NCBI GenBank assembly: GCA_030549775.1
Contig: CM060175.1
Location: 105,455,422-105,519,421 of the forward strand
Length of the DNA stretch: 64,000 nucleotides
Direction of reading: 5' to 3'
Origin: Tamarix chinensis
Taxonomy: Eukaryota > Streptophyta > Magnoliopsida > Caryophyllales > Tamaricaceae
In this document: positions 21,501-34,436 of the stretch, one piece after another
Layout of the letters: each line of letters begins with the position of its first letter
Position numbering within the stretch: position 1 is the first letter of the stretch
Notes under the pieces: model-generated
What the model saw: only the letters and a program-made list of their open reading frames with translations
Told to the model about the DNA's origin: nothing
The model's database searches: none
Translations under genes and position numbers: made by a program

Positions 21501-23734
21501 TACATTATCTTAATAATTTAAAGGCTTTTAAGTATATAAATATCTATCTTAACCCAAATATTTGTTTCCCACTTGTTCCCATCTGATTTTTCATCCTCTT
21601 AATCTCACAACCAGATCCTCCTTCAAGCTAAATCTATTCCTCCTTTTTTGGCATTTGATTTGATTTTTTACTTCTTTATTATTAATTTTTAGCTTTTTGT
21701 TATTTTTCTTAAATAATTAAGTGTTAAAAATTAATAAAATTTAAGGATAATCCCTATAAACTATTAATTAATTTTATAAATCATTCCAATTAATGTTAAT
21801 CCATTCTATCATTGATTCTTACTTTTATTTATTTTATTTTTTATGTTTGATGGCTTTTGGTGCAAGGTTTTCAAGTAATGGGAAAATGTTGATATTGAGA
21901 TGATATTTGCTCAAAATTTGAGATAATGACTTTTTAAAATAAATTATACTATTATTATATAGGTTTTTATGTGTTAGAATGCTTAAATGTGTTGTTGTTG
22001 TAGTTAATGACATTTTTACCATTTATTGGGTCTTTCAACCTCTAGGAAAAATTATGCGTTTTGTTTGTTTTTATTAATTTTTTTTATTCCAATGGGTTAT
22101 ATATGTTTTTATATGCAATTTCATATGTTTAAAGTCTTTGTTTGGTTTAGTATAATTAAAATTGTGATTAAAATAAGTTTTAAGCATGAATAATGGTTAT
22201 TTTGGTCATTTCACACCTATGCTTCCAATTTTGGTGTTCTTAGTGTTATAAGGTGTTAATAATATGTTAAAAAAATGTTGTGCCAATTTGGAGGAGTTAT
22301 ATTCCTATATGATAAAATATATGCCACTTTTTTATGTTTTTGGGGTTTAGCGGCATTTTGGTCTTTTTACTTGTAAATACATTTTTTATTTAATTTTTTT
22401 ATTCTATCATTATAATTATTTATTAAATTTTCTTAGTATATATTTTCATAATTTTCGGAGTTAGTTTACTATTTTATTCATAAATATTATGTTTAGGACG
22501 TTTTAGTCATTTAGCACCTAAATGAATTATTTAGGTATTTTAAAGTCAATCAAATGATTGACCTTGATCATTGATGTAAATATCATAATAGTAGATTAAT
22601 TGAAATAGTGACTTATATGAATAGTAAATCCCAAAAATAGTGAGATTTCTTAGTTTTAAAATTTTAGCTTCTCAGGATTTTTCGATTTGATTTTCTAGCA
22701 CGTGAATACTGTTAGATGAGAAGTCACTTTTTTCCTAAAATTGGTGTTTTGACATATGTTGGGGTGGTGATTATTAATACATATGATATTTTATAAAAAT
22801 TTAAGTGTAAAATTGAGTTTGGGAGTTAAGTTAGTGGGATTTAGACCTCTAAGGTGGGGTTTGTAGTAGATGCACTCTCTGTTACTATATGGATGCTCTA
22901 ACACCCTTAGCATGTTAGTGAGGCATCTTTCTACTTAATGGATAACCTGCAATCCCTATAGAGGATATATGTACTTAAGGTTAGAATGTTCCTATGTAGA
23001 TCAAGATGCTTCCTTAGCCGGTAGCGCTTTATATTGATGTCTTAGCCATTAGTGATTCCACTTTAATATTATCCCTCTCAAATAAAATATAACTTGGTGA
23101 ATTGTGTGATAACCTAATAAAAAATAATAATTGGTCAAACCTGCATGTGTGTGATTTTTCTTTGAGTTTAGCAATCGGTGTTATAATTTCTATTGCCTCG
23201 AAAATGTTCCCATGTGTTTTCTATGCTACATGCTATCCGATTTTAATAGATTTATTTTACTCAGTACGTATGTATTCTGTTCTCTCTTTTTTTTCAAACT
23301 TTTTAGTAGAGACCGGTGTTGGGGAGGATGTCATTGATTTTGTAGAGTTTGGTCGAGGGGCTAGGGGTTAGAATACGGTTATCAAGTATACCTTGTTAGT
23401 GTTAATTTTATTATCAAGATACAGATATTAATTTTCCTTATTTTTGATACGTCTTCCTCTATATCTCTTTTGTTTAGAGTGTTACTATTTTCTTGAAACT
23501 TTGTTGGGTTTTTGTATATTCTTATCCTTTATCTATCCATCCATCCATCTCTCTCTATATATATCCCTCTTTGTGATATATATTAATGTTGTCTTGTGTT
23601 TGAATGTTTTAGCTTTGTATTTTGTATAAGAAAATCAAGGGAGCTAGAGTTTTATAGAACATGGTTGTAACACCTATGCATTTGAGTTGGCTTCCACATC
23701 TAAAAATATTAGTTGTAAAAATTGAGGGGTTACA
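20678..23734 (+). mobile_element. LTR-F, probable solo LTR about 3.06 kb
   Basis: The end AGTTGTAAAAATTGAGGGGTTACA at 23734 closely matches the end of LTR-E (AGTTGTAAATTTTGGGACTTTACA). The start near 20677 reads TATAGTACCCC, a worn TGTAATACCCC. AAAGT at 20673-20677 and at 23735-23739 is a perfect 5-bp duplication if the LTR starts at 20678, with one base of the terminal T shared or lost. A second start-like TGTAATACCCT lies at 20745, so the exact start is uncertain. It carries MITE copy 2 (21259-21470) and the TTTACTCAGTAC block at about 23259. No protein domains were seen. Confidence 0.55.
21243..21500. mobile_element. MITE copy 2 inside a TA microsatellite, LTR-F
   Basis: Begins AGGGTGAATGTCCCATACA at 21259 after a (TA)n tract and ends CATGAGCCTAAATCTAT at 21470, followed by (GT)n then (TA)n to about 21500. 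It aligns end to end with copy 1 at 15877-16086 with few indels; by eye well over 80% of bases match. Both copies lie about 500-600 bp after the start of their host LTR. Confidence 0.7.
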
Positions 23735-23739
23735 AAAGT

Positions 23740-24527
23740 CTATGTGAGACAACAATGCGGTAACAAAACTCTAAAGTTCACACTACTAAAGATTTGAAAC
23801 GTGAGGTCTTCGTGCCAGGAGAGGGATAGCTATATTAGGTTGTGGTGATGGTGGTTGCATGAGGTTGTGGTGGAGCAAAGGGGTTTTTGTGTGAGCTTTT
23901 GACGCTAGTAGTGCTACGTCTTGTGAGGTGTAGACAGTTTTGGTTGGGTGGTGGTGAAGCTAAGTGGTGTTTGTGTGTGGTTTAGATGTTGGATGATGGT
24001 GGTTTACATGATGAATGTTGTAAAACACAAGTGCAATGTGACAAGAAAAGGGTGAACCAAGTGGTAGAAGAAGAGAGTGAGTTGGGAGGTTCGTTTGGCA
24101 TGGAGAAGTTTAGAGAATAGAATATAAGGAAAACATATGAGTTGAAGAGAATGACCAAAAAAAGGGAGGGGAAGGGAGTTATGCATGCAATAGGGGTGTT
24201 ATGTGAAAATAATATTATAACATGAGTGGGGTTCTTAGGCAAGACACAATGCAGGGGTCTTTAGAAGCAACAGGGATATGGCGTGCAAACAAAGGGAGGT
24301 TGGCATGAAAATCAAAAAGGGTATGCATGAGGTTGGGTGGGTAGGTGGATATAGTTAGGGATTAGTTTAGTTACCCTAAGTAGGAAGCTAAAATAAAGTT
24401 CACAGGAAAAAGAGTGGGTCAAGAATTTAGTGGTTAAAAAATTTGATTAAATCAGAGTTTAAGGTTAGTCAATGATTAAGAGGCTAAATACCTGAATATT
24501 AGGGTTAGCCAATTTTGGGGTGTTATA
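23740..24527 (-). mobile_element. Right-hand piece of LTR-B (and possibly LTR-D)
   Basis: A purine-rich tract on the plus strand (24050-24190) is the reversed pyrimidine leader of a minus-strand LTR, and the piece ends in the LTR-B 5' start at 24527. GGGGTGTTATG at about 24190-24200 is a second start-like motif and might be the missing end of LTR-D, but its flanks do not match CTTCT. Confidence 0.4.
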
Positions 24528-24532
24528 GTAGG

Positions 24533-24845
24533 AGCTATTTGGTGGCACCTTTAAGATCTTTTTGCGATTAAAATATTTTGAATTTTTGTGTCCCGTTTTT
24601 CCTTTTGTTGTATTTCTAGAAGTTGATCTCTACGATAATTATCTTGGTGTTGTATTATATTACTTTCAGTGTTATATTTATTCTATGACTTGCTTGTGAA
24701 CTTATTAAGCGTTGCCTTTAGCACAAGGATAGTACAAAAACCAAACTTGTGCTAAGAACAGGGATGACATCTATGATTTGGTTTTTGCTTACGCAAATCT
24801 ATAATTTTAAATGAAAATTTTTCGCTAAAAAATTTGGGGTGTTAT
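24533..24845 (+). mobile_element. LTR-A, 3' part
   Basis: Ends TTTCGCTAAAAAATTTGGGGTGTTATG at 24845 (last bases worn from TTACA), the same terminal block as LTR-C. It carries the stem-loop 24717-24756. It begins directly after the GTAGG copy flanking LTR-B, and so should continue the sequence that stops at 10417. Confidence 0.55.
24717..24756 (+). other. Conserved LTR stem-loop, LTR-A copy
   Basis: Arms TTTAGCACAAG (24717-24727) and CTTGTGCTAAG (24746-24756) pair over 11 positions, the outermost a G-U, around an 18-nt loop, 89 bp from the LTR end. The following motif is weak here (GGGATGACATC). Confidence 0.65.
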
Positions 24846-27800
24846 GCTGTGTGTGCCCATAGGCTTAAAAATTTATATATTTTTTAGTTATTATTTGGTT
24901 GGCTATTTTTAATACGTTTAATATTAATGAATGTTTATTAAACAAATTCATTTAATGTATTACTTGATTGAATTTTGACTTCTAAATAATATATTGAAAT
25001 GGAATAGTTTTTGTAAGGTTGAATATTTATAAAGTCACTATTTACATTTATCAACATTTTTCATGTAAGAATACTTTTGATTTTAGATAAACTTGATATT
25101 ATTTAATTGGATAAATTTTATTTAAGTCCCTCGACATTTGGCTTAATATTTTTGGGCACTTTGTGTTTTTAATAATTATACTTAGATACCTTTACATTTT
25201 AATTTAATTTTACTTAGGTACCTAAATAGAAATAAAAATGTGGCTTGTTTTTATTATTTGGATACGCAAGTGAAACTAAATTGTAATGTCCAAGTAACTA
25301 GTGGGACCATGGGATGCACCTCTATTTAGTTTCTCGAGTTATTGGTGATATCAACATTTTTTGTTTAAGCCAAAAGTAGCAGTGGAAGCTTTATTTTAAT
25401 TTTTTAAATGATAGATGTTGTTAACCTACACAATCGCAACACAATAAAAAATAAAAATAAAAATTGGAGAGATTATTATGTGGTGGTAGTATAACCTTAG
25501 TACAATTGTGATATAGTGCACCTATAATTAATTATATAATTTTTATAATTATCAAAACATATTATAATGAATTAAATATACACTATAGGCATATATTTAT
25601 AATTATAACTAGAAAATAATTAACTATTAATACATTATAATTATACAAAGAATACATTTAAAATATAACAAAGATTCATAATTTGGTGCATGCATCGGTT
25701 CACTTAATAAATTCCCTTTTGCTTGATGGTTGAATGAATGCAGATTTTATGTCATTGGCTTCCATTCACCATTATTAGTTAAGATTTATGATGCTTTATT
25801 TTCTTTACTTGTCACTTTTTGCAATTGATACCTATAGAAGATTTTGATTTCAAGGAAGAAATATATGTGTATTGAGTCCACAATTAAATCGAGTTTATAG
25901 AGGGTTGGGTGCATAGGCAACATGTATCATACATTCAATCCAAATATGTCAGAGTCGCTTTCTAAGTTAATTACAATTTAACATACCTAGATAAATTTGG
26001 ATCTAAGTCCTAGTTCTTTTAATTTTCAGCTCGGATTCAACCTATAGAATCATTTAGTTATATAATCCCTTGATTTCTAAATATTTAACATACATTAATG
26101 ATAAAATTTGATTATTAATATTTTTAAATATATATTCATAAAAATTATAAAAAAATTATTATGAAATTATTTTTTATTATAAATATAATAACTATATTTT
26201 TATATTTTAATTAAAAAAATTAATTAACAAAATTTATCTATGAAATATATAATGATACAAATTTAAAAACAAAAGAAATATATTTAGGAACGATGATTCT
26301 CTCCACAAGTTCATACTCTAGCATGGATTCTTTTAGGTTTGTGCAAAAATTTTGGGGATCGAGATTGGGTTTGAAGATTATTTTAAAAGATAAGGTGGGG
26401 GATGGGTTTAGAATCTTCATCCCTGAATTATATTATATTTATATAATTGTTTAATAGGATTCTAATCTAACTTAAGTATATAATGTATGTAGTGAAATGA
26501 GCAGGTTCAAGTATTGGGGATAGAGTCAAAGAATTAATCTGAAAGGATAAATGAATTAGGGATCGAGTTGCGTATGAAGATTAGATCCTTGGAGATATTA
26601 TTTAAAAAAATTTCTAATAACATAATTGAAGGTCGGAACAAATTCAAAAATTATTTTTTATTAGATTTGAATATAATGATGGGTCCTCGTCCCTAACACA
26701 TTCATGGTCAACCCTAAATATATTTTCGTGTATTGTATGTGTATGAGCTTACTCTTTTAATCATTGTTTAATTATGTTTTATTACTATTTTTAATATTTT
26801 CATCATCCTTTCTTTTTCTAATTTCAAAATTTTCTATTTACTTTATACACATAAGTAATATACAATGCATTTTTATTATAAATTAATCAATTGTTTGCTA
26901 AATTTTTGAGGGATCAAAACACCAATTGAAAAGGTAAAATAAATAATCTGAATCTTTTATATTCTTCTTGAAAAGAATTATTTAACAACATTACATACTT
27001 AGTGACATAAAAACATTGATATATCATTTTTTAGATAAATTATTTATTAAAAAATATTTTAACTCATATGGAAATCATTTACTTGAAATAATTGATAAGT
27101 TTGAATTTAAATTTAAACTTTTAATATCTGACACTAATGAGTCTAGATTAGGTTTATCTAAATTCTACCCATCACAAATTCAATCAATTACATTAATTTC
27201 AATTTCCCTCCTGATCACCTACCATTTACTTTGGTGCCACTATTTTTTCTATTATAAAAATTGCAAATAATTATGTACTTTTGATATGTAGTGATAATTT
27301 ATTTAGATCTATCTAATTTTTATGTCATATTATTAATCTTCTAGCTGAGCTAATTCCCTATATATTCAGTGCTAACAAGCTAAACACTAAATGTTCAGTG
27401 CTAATTTGATCTTCAATCAGACCAAACCAAAGAAAATAAAAGTAGCATCAAATAACTTTCAATTATCAATCAACGATATGATATTTGCATTACAATACTA
27501 GAGACTGAATAATTTCATCAAGCTAGAACCCTATATATCCTCCATTTGTAGGTATAACACCACAAAATAGTCAAAACCCTAATATTAGATATCAAACATG
27601 GGAGATTGAAAAAAAAAATAGAAGCTTTCTATATAAGTTAACTCCAACACCAATTTTTGATAACCAATATTATCAACAAGAATCACACACCAACTGATTA
27701 AAATAACAATTAAGGTGAAATTAAGCATACAAAACATTTAGTCGCATACCAAAAGAAGTTATTGAGCATAATATGAAGTATAATTTTTAAACTTGAAAGT

Positions 27801-28400
27801 GCTAAAAGTGAATTTCAAAATAAAAATAATAATTAACTAGTCATTTACTTATTTAACTTGATGTTGCAAACCATGTTGAAGATGAGTTGTTGTTGAAGAA
27901 GGCTTAGAAGTGTTGTAATGTGCTAGAGAAGATGATGCATGGTATATGTATAGGCTTAGTGAATGAGAAATTTTAGAGTTGGTGGATATGGATACAAAAG
28001 AAGAACATTCAGAAACTATTTAAACTCACATGGAAAATAATTAAGATGGTTTTTCAATTATTACTCACGTGTATATGATAATCAAGAGGGAACTCTAGCT
28101 TATGATTCACATAGGTAATATAAATACAAGATGAATCTCATATGGAGAAAGGTTTACCATAACTCAAATAATATTTAAACTCTTGATGATTAATAATGCA
28201 TGATTACATGGGTTCTTATAGCCAATTAGAAACTAGTAAAATAAGTATAAAAAAAACTCTTAATGACTAAGTTATTATTCATAGCAATATTCACATGAAT
28301 AGTATTATGTGAATAGTAACTAATTAAATCCTAATAAAATATTAATAAGATATAACATATCATAAAATAAAATATAAATCCTACCTAACTTCTTAATGAT
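24846..28400. other. AT-rich decayed intergenic sequence
   Basis: No frame here resembles a known protein. The purine-rich patch at 27870-27990 could be a reversed LTR leader. A possible old hAT MITE copy is listed separately. Confidence 0.4.
26330..26712. mobile_element. Possible decayed relative of the 7310-7827 hAT element
   Basis: Stretches such as GGGGATCGAGATTGGGTTTGAAGATTATTTT, GGTGGGGGATGGGTTTAGAATC and GATGGGTCCTCGTCCCTAAC resemble the repeated GGGATCGGGTTCGAAGATTATTTT and GGGGTCCCCGTCCC blocks of the hAT element, in the same order. The terminal repeats are not intact, so edges are approximate. Confidence 0.35.
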
Positions 28401-28835
28401 TAAGCAAATTAATTCACTAACATCTTAACAAACTTATTAACTAAGTAAATAACAACCTAATTAATAAATATAAAAAGATAAACTTCCATATCATGCTAAT
28501 ATGCACACAAGTCTCATATGTTCATGTATAAATATTTAGCTTGACAATTGTTTGGTAAAAAAAAATAACTTTGTGTAAAAAAACTTAAAACTTAGATCCA
28601 AAAATACATTAGACTCCTACTTTAATAAGCTTTCAAATTATAACTTTACTATAGGGCAAATAAGTTTCCTTGAAAATAAAATATTCTTTATTTTTAACGT
28701 GATTCGTAAGCAAATCTTTTAAGGCTTACTACGATTTTGCATTAGGATACATATAAATGTTGCAATGCTTTAAAGAAGATGACTACGGAGTGTGTTATGG
28801 TTCAACAAATGGATTGAACAGAGTTTCCTAGTGGG

Positions 28836-28862
28836 GAGAGAGAGAGAGAGAGAGAGAGAGAT
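28836..28862. repeat. (GA)n microsatellite
   Basis: About 12 uninterrupted GA units, directly readable. Confidence 0.95.
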
Positions 28863-28924
28863 GGTGACACAAAATATAAATGGAGACTTTAATGAGATGA
28901 AGTATCTTAGGGCTCGAATAGTCG

Positions 28925-29314
28925 GCACCAACTATTTTCCTTGTTCTCTTATTTTGTTTGGAAACAAAATGACTTCGGTCTTTGTCAATTTGACAACCAT
29001 ATCAGACAAATGTTTGACAACAACTATTATTCCCCCCCCCCCCCTTTTCTTCTTTTGTTCGAAATATAATGAATAAGTTTTGACAACGATAAATTTAGTT
29101 GTTAAAGTTGTGATATTTTTTAAGCAACCATTTTCAACCATTATTATTAATAAAATTTATTTTTGGTAACAAATAAATGGTTATCACATAATTACATAAT
29201 ATGTCAAACAAAATTATCTTAGTAACAAAATAATTGTTGTCAAAGTTATTCTCAATTGTAAAAACTTTTACTTGTTGTCAAATGTCTTCACTCAAAACAA
29301 AGTTTCTGCTAGTG
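28925..29314 (-). mobile_element. Possible CACTA-type MITE end
   Basis: Complement of 29297-29314 reads CACTAGCAGAAACTTTGT, the CACTA-AGAAA pattern of CACTA/EnSpm terminal repeats. Repeated TTGACAACNA and GTTGTCAAA motifs inside (28990-29280) act like the subterminal repeats of such elements. A run of about 13 C lies at 29032-29044. I could not find the opposite terminus; AGAGTTTCCTAGTGG at 28809 is similar but in the same orientation. Confidence 0.35.
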
Positions 29315-30312
29315 TATCAAATTGTTAATATAATTTTATAATTTCTTAAAGGTCCATGAAAAATTAAATGTATGAAAAGAATATTCACGTGTTTGACTAA
29401 ATTATTCTCTTATTATTAGTATTTAAATTTTTTTGATAGGATTCATTATTTTTTTTCTCATTTAAAGTTGAAAATTATTTGTCTAATGTCCTCAAAAAAA
29501 TTTATTTAAAGCACCGGAGAATGGCATCCAAATGTCTAAAAATCCAACAATGACTGATTAAAGTTTATTCAAATCAAAATGGAACATAATATGATCCATA
29601 TCTTAGAAAGATGTCTTAGAGTGGAAGGCAAAATTAAATCAAGCATATATTCTAATGCGATAAAAAGCAATGGTTTTTTATATAACAAGAAAAATGTAGT
29701 AGGAATAATATATAAAGGTTTGTATAATAAGGTAGATTTTTGGGTTGTACCTACCAGCAAGTATATACATAGAAACAATATAGTATATCATAATTTGAGA
29801 AAAAAATTGTATTTGTGAGAATTTATATTATGTACTCGTTCTAATAAATACTCTGACTATTTATTTGTGTTTTATTTTTTTTAATAAACATAAGGTCATG
29901 TAGAGAAATTTTTAGCTTTCATATTTTTTTTGGTATGGTTATAAAGGATTTTGTGTGAGTATAGTGTTGGATCAGATATGAATTCATATTTTTTTCTGGT
30001 TATGTCATATTTTAGGTAAAGTTCCTATTAACACTCTTTACATCTATGATTTCTCACATCCGGCATTCGCTATTAAAACTAACTAATATGTAATTAAATA
30101 TTATAACTATTTATGTCATCATGTTTTTCATTTAGTTGAAGTGTTTAAGTTTAATAACAACACCATCTTAAGACTTACTATATTTATAAGTTATTGTATT
30201 TTTTTTATCTATTTGAAGATATATGTTTAATACATTAATCTCACCAACTACGTTAGCTTAGGACTTACATTACTATCTTAAGGTCAACTAAAATAATATC
30301 ATGATTTATTTA

Positions 30313-30350
<38 letters not shown>

Positions 30351-31705
30351 AGGGGCACAAGTGGGGTTTGTGTGTCAATGATTGGAATCAAATTTAGATA
30401 TCTTATTTAATAATGTGACCATTACTTTCCATGTCACGATAACTTTCCATCTACCAAATATTTTAGGTTTAAGATATTGATTTATTTCTTAAACTAAAGA
30501 AAATATATTATTGATGAATACATATTTTGATTTAATTACCTTCCAATAGTATTAAGTAGAAAATGTATGGCAAGTGTGTGTGTGTACAAACTCCTATCAC
30601 TTTAACTAATATTCTTAACGTCATGTACATCGTATACAAGGTATGATGTACACTCATATTTTTTTCCCTAATCACACTAACGCATCCAAATCCTTTGATG
30701 CCAATATCTTTATGTGTTAGTGTGATGTGCATTCCCTAAATTAGTACACCAAAAAAGTGGACGCGAGACTTGAAAGACATTGCATTACTATCTTTTAATC
30801 ATCACTATTCATTTTTGAGTTACAAGTAGTTTTTTTTGTTGATATTTTCCTTCATTGACTAAGATTTATTATTATTATTATTTGTAATTAAAGTATAGGT
30901 TAGTCATTTGTCGGCCAGTCTAGCTATTCTTTAACAAATATTTCATAATCTTTGTGCTTCTCGTTATGATATTTTAACATTTGGTGATAAAAATATGATT
31001 GAATATTGTAGTGTGTGTTTTTAATAAGGAAAAAAGTTTCATTATTGATGTAGTGAATTAAAATTATGATAATAAATTCAACTACATGCATTATGGATGT
31101 TGCTTTCACAAGTAAATTTTATAAGGGCTATTAAGCACTATGGTTTACATATGCCCTTTTTCTAATTATACATATATACCAAGAAGATTCATGTTTTTAT
31201 TATGTAATTGATTGTTACCTAAACCTTAAATCTCCTTACACGTTCTTTTTATATAATACACACCCATATATCCCCCTCCCCAAATTTGTTCCCCTATTTT
31301 TTTTTCCAGTTATCATTTATCACCCCATCCAATTCCATTCATATTTTTGCTATCTCTTCCATCAATTCAATAAAAGAAATTAGATTTGTTGAGATGAATA
31401 TTAGAATTGAGGTTATTAATCTTATAATATACTCATTAATTGTTAAGCTTTTTGTTAAAATTGCTTATTGTGTAAGTCACATTGTTATGATAGATTCAAA
31501 GCTTGATTTGTTGAAATTTATATGTTACTTGCATGAAATAGTTTGTTATATATATATATAGATAGATCAAACTTTATTTCATAGTTTTTATTTCACATTT
31601 TTTGATGAATTTGGAGGGTTGAAGGAGAATAATTGATCTTACTTTGAAGGCGGGAAAGATAAGTTGTAGGTGAAACAATCATAGTTTCGCCCATAAAATG
31701 CCCTT
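29315..31705. other. AT-rich intergenic sequence with a (TA)n tract
   Basis: No recognisable gene. A (TA)17 microsatellite lies at 30315-30348 and a shorter TA tract at 31548-31560. Otherwise featureless to reading. Confidence 0.45.
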
Positions 31706-34430
31706 TGTAATAACCTGACTTTTTCTAATCTTAATTACTATATAATTAGGCTCATAATCCACTTTAAAATTGTCTATCATGGTTTTCCAAGCCATTTATA
31801 TTAAATTTGACATTTTTGACACTTATTTTATTTATTTTCGGAACATTGTACTCTAACACAAATTCTCCGATCGTGTCGTTACACTCATTTTGATGTATTC
31901 TAAACTTGTAAATCATTCGTTAAGATATTTTCAAGCATATTATTTCATTTTGATAATTTCCAGATCATTTTCAAGCATTATGCTAATTATTTATTTGCTT
32001 GCAAAACAATTTTAAGTTATTTACAAAAAATCACAATTTATGTGATTTTTTATTCAAACTCATTTTTCACTTTTTTTGGCTTGTCTAATATTTTTTACTT
32101 CTAAAAATATTTTAAGCTTAGACGAGAATCCTAAAAATATTTTAAGTTCACCCATTTTTTCCGAGTTATAAAGTCGCATAAATTGTTGTTTTCTATGATG
32201 AAAGATTTCTGCCGATTTCCCCATTTGAGCTTCTTACAAAATCTGAAGTCAAATATTATTATTATGCATCCATCTACACATTTTGGACCATTCGTTAATT
32301 TTTTCACCCCTTTGTGGAAAAACGTATTTCATGGAATTATTTGATTTTGTCATTTTTTATTATTTCTTATCTATTTAGCTTCAAATCAACTCCAATAACT
32401 AATAATTTTTATATATTTGAGTTTCAAAAATTATTTTACACATTTCCATCTATTTTTGTAATTTTTAGAGTATGTTTGCTGTCTTATTTTCGGAAACATC
32501 TATTTATGGAAATTCTTTGTACTTTAAATCATTAAACTAAATCTAATCAACTCCCTAACCATCTATTTTGATCCTAAAAAAACTATCTCTAGCCTAAAAA
32601 TCTGATTCAGCATAATTGACCTTAGTTGACCAAAAATCCAACCATAAGTACATAATCATCATCATCTTTGTACCTAAAATTAAACTACACTTAAACCCTT
32701 CATTCAAGTGCCAAGCAACCAACATTAGGCCACCTACTTACCTACCATTTCAGAGCTAATTTGCTCATTTCTCAAACCACCATGCATGCCTTTTTTCCCC
32801 ATTCCCATCTTGATGTCCTTTTTAGAAAAATTATAATGAGAAACAATCTCACCAACTTCCCTACTTAAGGCCCTTAGTTCTTTCACTGCCCATTTTGTTT
32901 TCTCAATTTTCTTTCCTTATTTTTGTTGTTTAAACTTACTTTGACACTCTCAAACTAATTTCCTTCATTTTTTTGCATTAAATCATAGGATATACTCCAT
33001 CTTCCCTCACACACACCCAATGTCACATGGACGGATTGATCGAGTTACCAACTTCCAACACCTATAGTAGTTTCGTTTCTCCTCCGTTTTCCCTCATTTT
33101 TGTCACGTTGGATTCCTTGTAGTTTATACTCTACAAAAATACCATTTTATGGTCAAAATGTTATCCTTTACCCTTCATTTTTCCTCAAAGTTCCCATGTC
33201 AGCCACAACTTGTGGTGGTTGTTATTGTGTGATTTGTTGCAGCAACCATGTCGTGACTTGTTGTTGATGTTGTTAATATTCCTATTCCTTATTCCTCGTC
33301 CTTTTATCTTACATTTAACCTCCCAAATATTAACCTCCATTTTCATTGATTTCATCCCTTGCATTGTGCAACGTTCTTACCCACTTTTGCATGCACACAA
33401 ATTGTCATGCGCAACCTCCATTTCCTTTCTCCCTTTGTAGTGTGTGTTGTTGCTGGTGCTAATCTTGCCAACATTCCACCTTCTTTTCCCTATTATTTTC
33501 ATTTCCTTCAACCCCTACAACAACCCCCTTTCTTCCCTCTTCCTTGTCTTTCCTTGTTGTAGAGGAGTTGGGTGGTTGTGGTGGTCAGTTTCGGTTGTTG
33601 CTATTAGTAAAAAATCCATAGATTATCCTCCTTCTATTGAAATTGGTTCCTTGCTTCTAATTGCTTTGATTTCCTTTTAATTTTGTTTCTCTTGGATAAT
33701 TAGTATTATTCCTAACCTCATTTTCTCAATATTTATAGGTGATCAAGAGATAGAAGAAGGAGGAAGTGTTTTGAAGCATTATTCTTGCTTGATAGAAGAA
33801 TAGCATTTGATTAAAATTTGCTTACTCTCTAGGCATAGAAATTGTGTGTTTTAATTTTGTCTATTTTCTAGTATAATATGAGCATGTAATAAATTGTGAT
33901 TCATATTTTATTACCATGGTGGACATGTCATTTTATATTCTAGCATGATTTAATCTTCTATGCCTATATTCATGGTTTATGTGTTTTTGTCATTTTATGT
34001 GAATATAACTTAAGTATATACATGTACGACGCTAAGTTGTTACATTTTTTTATAACATGATTAATACATGTATTACTATTTAATATTAGGATATTACGGT
34101 AATAAGCATGTATGGTTAAATTTTGAACATTTTTACTTTGTGGTAGGCCTCATCCATAGGGTCCTAGGGTTGAGTTTGTGTTAAATTCATTTGTATTATT
34201 AATGTCTTAATATGTGTCTCAGTATTTAGTAGCATTGATATGGCTTTGGTTAACTTGGAGTTACGCATATTTTAGTTATAATATAGAGTTTTTGTAAAAT
34301 TAGAGTTCACCATTGTGTTCATTACATCATTTACATAAAAAAATCATATATTATGAATCTTAATTTGGAGTTGTATAACTTAAGCTATAATTAAAATGAG
34401 TTTTGAGGTAAATCAATAACTCATTTGTAG
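31706..34430 (+). mobile_element. Probable fragment of another long gypsy-type LTR
   Basis: Starts TGTAATAACCTGACTTTTTC at 31706, a start of the TGTAATNCC type. As in LTR-C and LTR-E, an AT-rich segment is followed by a pyrimidine-rich tract (about 32640-33680). I did not find a terminal TTACA end or a target duplication. It probably ends or is cut near the Mutator-like remnant. Confidence 0.4.
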
Positions 34431-34436
34431 TTATCT

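Larger units (their letters stand above)
10418..24527 (-). mobile_element. LTR-B, minus-strand long LTR split by nested insertions
   Basis: Left end at 10418 (TTTAACATCCCATAATTTACTACT) is the complement of the LTR 3' end seen in LTR-C (AGTAGTAAATTTGGGGGTGTTACA). Right end at 24527 (AATTTTGGGGTGTTATA) is the complement of an LTR 5' start. The flanks TTAGG (10413-10417) and GTAGG (24528-24532) match at four of five bases, and the sequence on both sides is plus-strand LTR-A, which supports one insertion. LTR-B pieces visible: 10418-10897, 14841-14955 and part of about 23740-24527. The last holds a purine-rich tract (24060-24180), the pyrimidine leader in reverse. LTR-C and LTR-D sit inside it. 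No gag or pol domain is present. Confidence 0.55.

Noticed and set aside
23665..23734. TGTAACACC at 23665 as the start of another LTR
   Set aside because: It sits 70 bp from the LTR-F end at the place of the GGYGGTAAYACC motif found in LTR-C, LTR-E and LTR-G, so it is better read as that motif.
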